DNA from: Candidatus Melainabacteria bacterium | GTDB lineage: Bacteria > Cyanobacteriota > Vampirovibrionia > Obscuribacterales > Obscuribacteraceae | Direction: 5' to 3' | NCBI GenBank assembly: GCA_003175915.1 | Contig: PSRH01000256.1 | Coordinates: 1 to 9,522 of the forward strand | DNA length: 9,522 nt | Shown: positions 1 through 6,629 of the stretch, one piece after another | Layout of the letters: each line of letters starts with the position of its first letter | How positions within the stretch are numbered: the first letter of the stretch is position 1 | Translations under genes and position numbers: made by a program | Notes under the pieces: model-generated | What the model saw: the letters and a program-made list of their open reading frames with translations, nothing else | Databases searched by the model: none | Told to the model about the DNA's origin: nothing

Positions 1-220
1 CCGCGCTTTGCTCGCTATCGCTTCGTAACATAAGGGACTCTGTCGCCTAGGAGAGACCAGGAATTGGGGGCACACCAGTGGCGCGCTATGTTTGTCTTGG
101 TTACGGATTCGTCTCCACAACTTTGGGAGGGTCTGCTTTCCTTGCCGGCCCTATGAGCAGGGCCTGGCACTGGTGGGCTTAGACGATAGGGCTGCTGGCC
201 GCTCTAAGCTCGTTATACTT
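1..220 (+). ncRNA. Possible structured RNA (or leader) of unknown family
   Basis: No credible reading frame crosses this stretch, yet it carries several complementary segments. The arm at 73-80 (CACCAGTG) is an exact reverse complement of 168-175, and the stem continues after one mismatch with 68-71 against 177-180. A hairpin pairs 35-41 with 52-58 around one mismatch. Another pairs 143-152 with 159-169 around a single bulged T and a six-base loop. A third pairs 177-183 with 203-209. Bases 15-20 also match 184-189. Some stems share bases (168-169, and 177-180 with 184-189), so they are alternatives rather than one fold. I could not find the conserved cores of RNase P RNA, tmRNA, SRP RNA or a known riboswitch. 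It may be a 6S-like or lineage-specific RNA, a nagA leader, or plain intergenic DNA. The strand is assumed and the 5' end may lie outside the window. Confidence 0.35.
214..219 (+). promoter_or_regulatory. Candidate -10 box upstream of nagA
   Basis: TATACT differs from the sigma-70 type -10 consensus at one position and lies about 60 bases before the nagA start. No good -35 element sits 16-18 bases upstream; that position is inside the GC-rich hairpin at 177-209. An AT-rich stretch at 241-264 is an alternative promoter area. The call rests on one hexamer and is weak. Confidence 0.2.
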
Positions 221-278
221 AGGGCGAATTGTGTATGAGTTTGCTTAAAATTATTTTTGATATAGGTGACTTGAAAAG

Positions 279-1409
279 ATGCGCGAATTCGTCCTTTCTG
301 GGGGGCAAGTTATTACTCCTGACCAAGAATTTCTTGCCGACATCTATGTTAATGATGGCCGCCTTAAAATTCTCAAGGATGGAGGTGCGCCTAAGGGCAA
401 AGTCGAACGACTCGAAATTTCCAATTGCTTTGTTACGCCTGGCTTGATCGACTTGCAGGTGAATGGCACGGCCAAGTGCAATCTCTGGGAACAACCCGAT
501 CAAAAGCAGTTTGAGGCATTGTGTGAAGAACTCTTGCAGGCGGGCGTCACCTCATTTTTGCCCACGCTGATCACGGCGGACATCGAGCATATAAAGAAGA
601 ATCGCCGGTTTCTTGAAGGGCTTGGCGCCGGAGCGCCGCTCAGCAATGGTTCGGCAGCTGCTACCGCCCATGGTGCGGTCGCCAAAGCGGCGATGATCCG
701 TATGCCCGGCATTCATCTGGAAGGCCCCTTCATTTCCCCCGAGCGTCCGGGAGTGCATCCTAAGGAATTTATCAAAGCACCGAACGTGGCACAGCTTAAG
801 GAAGTAATTTCTCCTGCCGTTAAGCTGGTGACGCTTGCTCCTGAGTACGGCGAGGGAGAGGCGGCGGCTAGGTTTCTTCTCGGTAAGAAAATAACGGTTT
901 CACTCGGTCATTCTAACGCTACCTTTGAACAGGCTCAAAAAGCTTTTGATTGGGGCATCAAACTTATCACTCACACGTTCAATGCCTTGCCGCCCTTACA
1001 TCATCGGGCCGTGGGAGCAGTCGGAGCGGCACTACTTAAAGAGGATGTGTTCTGCTGTTTGATTGCTGACGGCCTGCACCTGAATCAAGAGATGGTCAAG
1101 ATTGTCATTCGCCTCAAGGGCCCTGATCGAGTGGTTCTGGTAACTGACGTAGCTCACGTGGGTACCACAGGTGGTGGCTTAGTCGGGTCGTCGATTATGC
1201 TTTCGGACGCGGTGCGCAATCTCGTCAGCTGGGGAGCTGCTTCCTTTCGCGAAGCTATAAAAATGGCTACCTTCAATCCCGCAAAAGTTATTAATTTGGA
1301 GAAGGAACTCGGCTCAATCAAGAACGATGGGTTAGCCGATCTGGTCGTTTGGTATAAGGACAGCTTGAAGATCCGCCATGTTGTGGCCGGCGGCCGACTT
1401 GTCTTCTAG
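279..1409 (+). CDS. nagA: N-acetylglucosamine-6-phosphate deacetylase
   Basis: This cytoplasmic metal-dependent amidohydrolase converts N-acetylglucosamine-6-phosphate to glucosamine-6-phosphate and acetate, feeding amino sugars from cell-wall or chitin turnover into glycolysis or wall synthesis. At 376 residues it has normal family length. Visible landmarks are PGLIDLQVNG (54-63, the Q-x-N variant also seen in the E. coli enzyme), HLEGPF (146-151) with metal ligand E148, GHSNAT with H211, THTFNA with H232, DGLH with H267, and VTD with the catalytic aspartate D290. The start is supported by AGGTGA at 264-269, nine bases before the ATG. An Ala/Gly-rich segment at about 113-140, just before HLEGPF, looks longer than usual. 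No nagB, nagK or transporter gene adjoins it. The gene ends seven bases from the convergent response-regulator gene. Confidence 0.93.
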   Translation: MREFVLSGGQVITPDQEFLADIYVNDGRLKILKDGGAPKGKVERLEISNCFVTPGLIDLQVNGTAKCNLWEQPDQKQFEALCEELLQAGVTSFLPTLITADIEHIKKNRRFLEGLGAGAPLSNGSAAATAHGAVAKAAMIRMPGIHLEGPFISPERPGVHPKEFIKAPNVAQLKEVISPAVKLVTLAPEYGEGEAAARFLLGKKITVSLGHSNATFEQAQKAFDWGIKLITHTFNALPPLHHRAVGAVGAALLKEDVFCCLIADGLHLNQEMVKIVIRLKGPDRVVLVTDVAHVGTTGGGLVGSSIMLSDAVRNLVSWGAASFREAIKMATFNPAKVINLEKELGSIKNDGLADLVVWYKDSLKIRHVVAGGRLVF

Positions 1410-1416
1410 GAAACGT

Positions 1417-1803
1417 TCAGTTGCCGGATGGTGATTCGACGATTCTGAGAATGTCCTTGTGCAGAGTCATCGGATCGAACGGTTTGGCAATTACTCCGGC
1501 TGCTCCCAATTTCAAATGGTCTTCCACTTCATGAGTTTGCACCTTGGCAGTCATGAAGATAACAGGCACAAGATTTCCCTGTTCTTTCAAGCGACTATAT
1601 GTGGTTGGACCATCCATGCCTGGCATCATCATATCCAACAGGATCAAGTCAGGCTTTTCGCGCTCGGCTATCGTCAGTGCTTCTTGTCCGGATTCGGCCA
1701 CCAAAACCTTCCAACTGGTCATGCCTTCAAGCGCCATTTGCACGACAAAACGTATGTTTTGATCATCGTCTACTAATAACACTTTTTCGATCGGCATATG
1801 CAT
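1417..1803 (-). CDS. Stand-alone response regulator receiver domain protein
   Basis: The 128-residue product is a single CheY-like receiver domain with no output domain. The acidic pocket is D12-D14, the phosphoacceptor is D57 in LLLDMMMPGMDG, the switch Thr is T85 (FMTAK), and the conserved Lys is K107 in the AKPF motif. All the residues needed for phosphorylation and switching are therefore present. In this family such proteins relay phosphate in a phosphorelay or act by protein contact; the partner kinase is not in this window. The first ATG is favoured over the ATG two codons later because an AGGA lies nine bases upstream of it. The gene has its own upstream intergenic region and points tail-to-tail at nagA with only seven bases between the stops, so the two are not co-transcribed. 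The target cannot be inferred. Confidence 0.92.
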   Translation of the reverse strand: MHMPIEKVLLVDDDQNIRFVVQMALEGMTSWKVLVAESGQEALTIAEREKPDLILLDMMMPGMDGPTTYSRLKEQGNLVPVIFMTAKVQTHEVEDHLKLGAAGVIAKPFDPMTLHKDILRIVESPSGN

Positions 1804-2099
1804 GAAGGGTGTTCCTAACCGACTGCGTTGATTTTACCGAAAGCGCCAATAGAATACCTAATCAATCGATAAACTGAATTAAGACAAAAGCCATGCTGGC
1901 CCATACCTGTCATCGGCGGACATTGGTCAACAGTCAGGTTGAAAGGAGTGCTTAGACTGATAACATGATAAGATGTCGGCAGCGTCCGGTAATGCCGTGC
2001 GGGCATAATCTGGCTGCTAAATAATCAGGTGCTTTGTCGGTTATTTGTTTGTCCTTTAGAAAGTCGATCACCGTTAACTAACGGAGTTGAGGAATTGTT
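1804..2099. other. Divergent intergenic region, no gene seen
   Basis: This 296-bp stretch separates the receiver gene (leftward) from the TPR gene (rightward) and should hold both promoters. A 63-codon minus-strand reading frame here resembles nothing and has no convincing ribosome binding site, so it is not called. A small hairpin pairs ATGCC at 1992-1996 with GGCAT at 2002-2006, and CATAAT at 2004-2009 is one base off a -10 consensus, without a matching -35. A near-palindrome at 2071-2084 is listed separately. Confidence 0.6.
2071..2084. promoter_or_regulatory. Near-palindrome before TPR gene, possible operator
   Basis: CCGTTA and TAACGG form perfect six-base inverted arms around a two-base spacer. 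The element ends four bases before the TGAGGA ribosome binding site (2088-2093) of the TPR gene. The symmetry suits a small dimeric regulator or a short mRNA hairpin near the start site. Only one copy was noticed, and a six-base arm can arise by chance, so function is inference. Confidence 0.3.
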
Positions 2100-3152
2100 A
2101 TGAAACGAATTTTTGCTTTTGGTACCTGGTTAAGCGCTCTATCAATGCTTCTGATTGGTCTGCCCTATGCCGGACAATCGACGTCTGCCGCAACCACCGC
2201 GACAACTGCTCAGAAAAGTGCCCACAAGAAGGCGCCTGCTAAATCAACTAAGACCAGCAAGAAAGCTTTCGACAAACCATCCGCGAAAGCACCCGTTAAA
2301 AGCCATGTGGCCAGTAAGGACGAATTACCAGATATACAAACGACCGACAGCACCGGATTCGATAAGGATCCGCGCATATTAGCCCAGGAATATGGCAAGC
2401 AGGCCAACACCTATTACGCGATGGCTGAGCGGAAAGAAAAGGCTGGACGACTCGATGAAGCCCAGAAACTTTATTTCAAGGCTCTGGCTGTACGCCAGAA
2501 AGTGTGGGGATACTCCGATCCGGCCGAAGCGGCAATCATTTACAAAATCGGTGATATCCACCTGAAGAAAGGCAGACTTAATGAGGCGGACGTTTGCTAC
2601 AAGCGCGGCATAGCATTGCTGTCTAAGCGAGTCGGTCCTGGTGCTTATGAGTTGGCCAAGCCGCTCAATCGTCTTGGTGAAATCGCCCTCAAGCAAAAGC
2701 GATATCAAGACGCCGTCGACAATTTCAGCCGGGTAGTGCCACTGGAAGAAAGAAATTCCGGAGCTGAGTCGGCCAAGACAACAGTAGCCAGGCTAAGTTT
2801 GATCGACGCGGAAGTCGGATTGCATGATTGGAACGAGGCCGAAAAGCAGCTGAAGTTGGCCGACCAGGCCTTCACCAGCAAAAATGATACGCACAGCCGA
2901 AATTATCTAAGATTCTTAGATAACTATGCGACTGTAACCACAGCCCTCAACCGCGCTGCCGAAGCGAATACTTATACAAGTAAGGCGCAAGCGTTGCGCA
3001 GTGAATTGGATACTACCGCTGCCAATCCTGGTGAAGCTCCCACTCCTGGATCAGAAGCGAAGGGTGCTGAAGGGGAAGGCCAGAAGGCTGGGCACGCTAA
3101 GGCAAAATCTTCGCATGCTCATGCCGCCAAGAAGGCTAGCAAGAAGTCCTGA
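2100..3152 (+). CDS. Secreted TPR-repeat protein with Lys/Ala-rich tails
   Basis: The 350-residue product starts with a Sec signal peptide: MKR, a hydrophobic core to about residue 23, and a plausible cleavage site after the STSA motif at residue 30. Residues 31-75 are rich in Lys, Ala, Ser and Thr, like a histone H1 tail. From about residue 95 to 300 it is helical with tetratricopeptide repeats. Clear ones lie near 100-133 (GRLDEAQKLYFKAL), 144-176 (KGRLNEADVCYKRGIAL) and 186-214 (KQKRYQDAVDNFSRV), with a degenerate one near 233-258; the style resembles kinesin-light-chain TPRs. Residues 305-350 form a second low-complexity tail ending in Lys/His/Ala-rich sequence. TPRs bind proteins or peptides; no catalytic residues are seen. 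It probably works outside the cytoplasmic membrane, perhaps contacting anionic wall polymers through its tails (inference). Start: TGAGGA seven bases upstream. The partner is unknown. Confidence 0.85.
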   Translation: MKRIFAFGTWLSALSMLLIGLPYAGQSTSAATTATTAQKSAHKKAPAKSTKTSKKAFDKPSAKAPVKSHVASKDELPDIQTTDSTGFDKDPRILAQEYGKQANTYYAMAERKEKAGRLDEAQKLYFKALAVRQKVWGYSDPAEAAIIYKIGDIHLKKGRLNEADVCYKRGIALLSKRVGPGAYELAKPLNRLGEIALKQKRYQDAVDNFSRVVPLEERNSGAESAKTTVARLSLIDAEVGLHDWNEAEKQLKLADQAFTSKNDTHSRNYLRFLDNYATVTTALNRAAEANTYTSKAQALRSELDTTAANPGEAPTPGSEAKGAEGEGQKAGHAKAKSSHAHAAKKASKKS

Positions 3153-3170
3153 ACCTATAGACGAAAGATC

Positions 3171-3188
3171 GCCGCCGACTGGGGCGGT
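3171..3188. terminator. Weak hairpin between convergent genes
   Basis: CCGCC at 3172-3176 pairs with GGCGG at 3183-3187, extended by one G-T pair. It sits in the 56-bp gap between the TPR stop and the beta-glucosidase stop, where a bidirectional terminator would be expected. Neither side has a proper T-tract, so an intrinsic terminator is doubtful. Confidence 0.25.
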
Positions 3189-3208
3189 TGAACGTAATTC
3201 GTTTATTT

Positions 3209-4546
3209 CTAAGCGAACCTTGAACTTTCAACAGCGTTTTGTTTGATTACGCTAGCGTACCAGCGACCGCTTTCTTTAATTGTCCGTTTCTGGTTAGCAA
3301 AATCCACGTGTACAATGCCGAATCGTTTTGAATAGCCGTGTGCCCATTCGAAATTATCCAGTAACGACCAGGCGAAATAACCGCGCAAGTCGACGCCGTC
3401 TTGGATAGCTAACCAGGCCTGTTCGAGATGATCGCGTAGATAGTTGAGGCGGGCAAAATCCAGAATGCGGCCGTCTGGGGAACTTTGATCTGAAAAAGCA
3501 GCGCCATTTTCAGTTATGTATATCGGCGGTAGATGATAGTCTTTGGAAAACTTGACGAGAAGCTTTCTCAAGGAAACAGGATGGACTTCCCATCCCATTT
3601 CCGTATATTGCGAACCTGGTACGACCTCGACTTTGCCCTTGATACCTAATACGGTGCGTGAATAATAATTCAATCCTAAGAAATCTAGTTGCGTGGCTAT
3701 GAGCTCAAGATCACCGGTTCTTATATGAGATTTGATCTTGCTCAGACTTTCAGGATAGATGCCGCGGAAGATTGGGTCCATAAAATAACTTAAGTCCTCA
3801 CGCCAGGTTTTCTCCGCTAATGCTTGATCTTTCGGAGAATCGCTGGCCGGATCGGTTGGCGTGAAAATGAGAGCAATTCCTAGCTGCGGCTTGTCAGGGC
3901 CGCAAGCTGTGGCACGGATTGCCTGGCAGGCAAGCCCGTGGGCGACGAGTAAGTTATGTCCGACGACAATGGCTGTTTGTTTGTCCTTGTATCCGGGGGC
4001 GTGGTCGCCAGTTGCATGGCCCAGAACGGCGATGCACCAGGGTTCATTCAGCGTCGTCCAATGTCGCACCCGATCGCTCAGACGCTGGGCCACCACTTCG
4101 GCATATTCGGCAAAGCGCTTGACCACATCACGGTTTGTCCAGCCGCCCGTCTCTTGCAGAGCTTGTGGCAGATCCCAGTGATAGAGAGTAGGAAAGGGTT
4201 GAATATTGGAGGCGAGAAGCTTGTCAACCAATCGATCGTAGAAGTCCAGACCAAGAGAATTTACCGGTTTCTTGCCGTTCGGCATTATCCGTGGCCAAGA
4301 GATGGAAAAACGGTAAGCGCCCAGCCCGAGCTCTACCATAAGGTCGACATCTTGCTGCCAGCGCTTGTAGTGGTCGCAGGCTATGTCGGCTGTGTCAGCA
4401 TTTAAGATGCGACCGGGCGTATGGCCGAAGCGGTCCCAAATAGACTCGCCCTTACCATCCAGGTCCCAGGCGCCCTCGATTTGACAGGCAGAAGTGGCCG
4501 CTCCCCAGAGAAAACGATCGGGAAAACGGAGAGAATCTGAACTCAT
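3209..4546 (-). CDS. Glycoside hydrolase family 1 beta-glucosidase
   Basis: This 445-residue enzyme has the usual length and all hallmarks of GH1 retaining beta-glycosidases, which release terminal beta-linked glucose or related sugars from oligosaccharides or aryl glucosides. The N-terminal signature FLWGAATSACQIEG (12-25) includes the glycone-binding Q22. HW at 123-124 follows. The acid/base E168 is in TLNEPW, the nucleophile E346 is in YITENG, and the sugar-binding E400-W401 pair lies in LLDNFEWAHGYSKRFG. A Cys replaces the common Tyr/Phe before QIEG. There is no signal peptide, so it acts in the cytoplasm on imported substrate. No phosphate-binding context or PTS genes suggest a 6-phospho-beta-glucosidase, so plain beta-glucosidase is preferred. 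No clear Shine-Dalgarno precedes the ATG. It follows the LolA-like gene by 15 bases and is probably co-transcribed with it. Its glucose could feed the glucokinase encoded about 2 kb away. Confidence 0.93.
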   Translation of the reverse strand: MSSDSLRFPDRFLWGAATSACQIEGAWDLDGKGESIWDRFGHTPGRILNADTADIACDHYKRWQQDVDLMVELGLGAYRFSISWPRIMPNGKKPVNSLGLDFYDRLVDKLLASNIQPFPTLYHWDLPQALQETGGWTNRDVVKRFAEYAEVVAQRLSDRVRHWTTLNEPWCIAVLGHATGDHAPGYKDKQTAIVVGHNLLVAHGLACQAIRATACGPDKPQLGIALIFTPTDPASDSPKDQALAEKTWREDLSYFMDPIFRGIYPESLSKIKSHIRTGDLELIATQLDFLGLNYYSRTVLGIKGKVEVVPGSQYTEMGWEVHPVSLRKLLVKFSKDYHLPPIYITENGAAFSDQSSPDGRILDFARLNYLRDHLEQAWLAIQDGVDLRGYFAWSLLDNFEWAHGYSKRFGIVHVDFANQKRTIKESGRWYASVIKQNAVESSRFA

Positions 4547-4561
4547 GCCGGGTCTGATTGT

Positions 4562-5365
4562 CTAAGGCTTGAAGAAATTCTCGGGAAAATCTACGTTTGT
4601 CTTTAGTCCGCGCCAGGACGATTCCGACCAGAGTTTTCCGTCTATGTAGTCTTCCCAGAAAACCGGCAAAAAGGTGCGCGGATCGGTGTAAACCCGCTTC
4701 AAGAGGAGCTCCTTGCCGAACTTCGTGGTGTACATATCGAGCACGTAGGTAGCAACTCCACCGGTTTTGCTCGTCGCTACCGTGTCCTTTGAGACGCGAC
4801 TGTGATCTCCTTCTTTCAGCATATTTTTCAAATAGTCAGCCAGCGAGTAAAAGTCAGTGCCTACCATAGGAAAGCCGTTGGCTGCTTTGACCAGATCTGA
4901 ATCGGGCGAGACTGCTGCCCGGAAAAATTTCAAGGCGCCACCGAGATGGCCGTGCACCTTTCCATCGAGGGCCAAGACCGCCACGGAACCCTTCTTTGGC
5001 CCCTTTTCAACCTCGACACGCATCAGCTTGGGCTTCTTGAACGCGAAAACGCCCCCCTCGTTGACAGTCTGGTTGGCTTTGTAGACAGCCATTTCATAAT
5101 TGCTTGAATAGTTGTCCAGGGCCTGTGCTGCGAAGCACATCTTGTCGACAAACTTAGCTCCGTCCTCATAGTTGTCGCTCATGACCACGGACGGGACGAT
5201 GGCGTTTGCTTGTAGACTGATTCTGCTTTCTAGTGCCATGGTTGAAGAATAGTTGACTGAAAGGGCTGAAAGGGCGAGCAATAATGATAAGACGACACGG
5301 AAGAGGAAATTAGGAGCCCGAAAGGGTGGAAAAGTTATAAAAGTTTTGACTCCTATCGTTTGCAT
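4562..5365 (-). CDS. Secreted LolA-like / DUF1571-type protein
   Basis: The product (267 residues from this ATG) opens with a long N-terminal region, then a hydrophobic signal segment (about FLFRVVLSLLLALSALSV) and likely export; no lipobox Cys is seen. The mature part has the alternating beta-strand pattern of LolA/LolB-like lipoprotein-carrier folds: a Tyr-rich strand (NYEMAVYKANQ), then KKPKLMRVEVEKG, then the VLALDGKVHGHLGG segment, and a C-terminal YTDPRTFLPVFWEDYIDGKL strand typical of outer-membrane lipoprotein-sorting and DUF1571 proteins. Family assignment is by pattern recognition and is tentative. A GTG nine bases upstream (5374) gives a longer frame. The ATG is preferred because GGTGG lies five bases before it, while the GTG has no such site. 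It heads a probable two-gene unit with the GH1 gene, although a link between an envelope protein and a cytoplasmic glucosidase is unclear. Confidence 0.7.
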   Translation of the reverse strand: MQTIGVKTFITFPPFRAPNFLFRVVLSLLLALSALSVNYSSTMALESRISLQANAIVPSVVMSDNYEDGAKFVDKMCFAAQALDNYSSNYEMAVYKANQTVNEGGVFAFKKPKLMRVEVEKGPKKGSVAVLALDGKVHGHLGGALKFFRAAVSPDSDLVKAANGFPMVGTDFYSLADYLKNMLKEGDHSRVSKDTVATSKTGGVATYVLDMYTTKFGKELLLKRVYTDPRTFLPVFWEDYIDGKLWSESSWRGLKTNVDFPENFFKP

Positions 5366-5584
5366 AATCGCCACCGAAGAATGAATGCGCTTTGGGTTGA
5401 GCTCAGATTCTAGCGCAATTTGTAAAGGTTACGGGCAATTCTTTCTTTTTTCACCGCTTCTCTGTTCTAATGCAAAAAGTGATGGCTTGCGTATTATGCT
5501 TGTCCTGTCGCGTTCGTTCTCTTCGGTTTGGCAAGCCGCTGGAGCGAATTTCTGTAACAATTAGACCGCCCTTTGACCGGAATC
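5366..5584. other. Divergent intergenic region, promoters expected
   Basis: This gap separates the leftward LolA-like gene from the rightward patatin gene and should contain both promoters. TATTAT at 5492-5497 could be a -10 box for the patatin gene, and TAGAAT on the minus strand at about 5408-5413 one for the leftward unit. Neither has a convincing -35 at proper spacing. No RNA gene, repeat or short gene was recognised. Confidence 0.4.
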
Positions 5585-6619
5585 ATGCTTCCTTTCCGCT
5601 TCAAGATACCCACCGTAAGAAGCCTTTTGCTGTTTTTAGCTCTTAGCAGCACTCTCAACATATTGTCATGTCGGGCAGCAGAGGCAGATAACCAATCGCA
5701 GCGTCCCACAGTGGCCCTTGCCCTTGGTGGGGGTGGTACGCGCGGCATCGCTCATATTGGCGTATTGCGGGTCTTGCAAGAAGAAGGCATTCCCATAGAC
5801 GCGGTAGCCGGCACGAGCATGGGCGCGCTCATCGGTGGACTCTATTGTGCCGGATTGTCTTGCGACGAGATTGACAAGGTTTTCCATAAGCGTGCTGCCA
5901 TCCGCTCTTTCAATACAGTGCCACTTTGGGTTCGAGTGGCGGTAATTCCGATTACGATCACGCCGAGGCTCTTTGGACACCATCCTTACGAGGGCCTCTA
6001 TCGCGGAAACAAATTTGCCAAATATGTTTCCAATCTGGTTCCGCCCGATAAGAGGAACATCGAGAATCTAAAGCCCCCGTTCTGGGCGATTGCTTCGAAC
6101 CTTTTGGATGGCCAGGCGCATGCCATCAAGTGTGGTGACATCGGCAGAGCCGTCCAGGCCAGTGCTGCCATCCCAGTTCTCAGGCGACCGGTGGAAATTG
6201 GCGACATGCTTATGATCGACGGAGGCATTTTGGAAAATGTGCCTACCGAACATGCTCGTGAGATGGGATGCGACTATGTCATTGCTGTTGATGTCGATCA
6301 GCGAGTCATGCCGGTTGAGGCTAAAACTTTTCGCGCTCTAGGTAGTGTGAGCAATCGCGTCATTAATATGAGTTTGTGCAGGATTGATGACCCCCAGTTG
6401 GCTATGGCCGACGCTGTCATTCAACCGGATCTGCGCGGTATTAAGCTTTTGTCCTACAAACCCAGCGATTATATAAAGGCCCTCCATGCCGGCGAAGAAG
6501 CCGCCCGCGCCGCCGTGCCTTTTCTTAAGGAACAACTGGAAGAACTGCAAAAGAAGAAACAGAAAGAGTCTACGGCACTCACCGTTGTCGAGGGCAATCC
6601 TCCGCAATCTGGGCCTTAA
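5585..6619 (+). CDS. Patatin-like phospholipase, probable lipoprotein
   Basis: This is a RssA/patatin-family serine hydrolase (344 residues from this ATG), expected to cleave acyl esters of phospholipids with a Ser-Asp dyad. The oxyanion-hole motif GGGGTRGIAH (about 48-57) is followed by the nucleophile elbow GTSMG with S78, and the dyad Asp is D212 in MIDGGILENVP. The protein starts with a basic N-region and a hydrophobic core ending in ILSC, a lipobox-like sequence with Cys at 29. This suggests export and lipid anchoring, whereas RssA-type proteins are usually cytoplasmic. The C terminus (about 310-344) is a charged, coiled-coil-prone helix rich in Lys and Glu. An in-frame TTG at 5573 would add four residues; the ATG is preferred, though neither start has a strong Shine-Dalgarno. 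It ends ten bases from the convergent glk stop. Substrate and physiological role are unknown. Confidence 0.88.
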   Translation: MLPFRFKIPTVRSLLLFLALSSTLNILSCRAAEADNQSQRPTVALALGGGGTRGIAHIGVLRVLQEEGIPIDAVAGTSMGALIGGLYCAGLSCDEIDKVFHKRAAIRSFNTVPLWVRVAVIPITITPRLFGHHPYEGLYRGNKFAKYVSNLVPPDKRNIENLKPPFWAIASNLLDGQAHAIKCGDIGRAVQASAAIPVLRRPVEIGDMLMIDGGILENVPTEHAREMGCDYVIAVDVDQRVMPVEAKTFRALGSVSNRVINMSLCRIDDPQLAMADAVIQPDLRGIKLLSYKPSDYIKALHAGEEAARAAVPFLKEQLEELQKKKQKESTALTVVEGNPPQSGP

Positions 6620-6629
6620 CCGAGTTGGT

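Noticed and set aside
120..146. Minus-strand AAGGAAAGCAGACC resembling the SRP RNA apical loop
   Set aside because: The SRP core GGAAGGAAGCAGCC is interrupted by extra bases, and the flanking sequence does not form the required symmetric-loop hairpin.
1407..1419. Possible shared terminator between nagA and the receiver gene
   Set aside because: The stops are only seven bases apart, and no GC-rich stem followed by T-tract is visible on either strand.
1815..2006. 63-codon minus-strand frame between the receiver gene and the TPR gene
   Set aside because: No ribosome binding site, no recognisable sequence pattern, and it occupies the region where promoters for both flanking genes are expected.
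2379..2708. 109-codon minus-strand frame inside the TPR gene
   Set aside because: It is antisense to the TPR repeats, and its hydrophobic, Leu-rich translation is what the reverse complement of a Lys/Glu-rich helical coding region gives.
3956..4405. 149-codon plus-strand open frame opposite the GH1 gene
   Set aside because: It lies wholly antisense to a gene with intact catalytic motifs, and its translation shows no recognisable domain; an antisense shadow.
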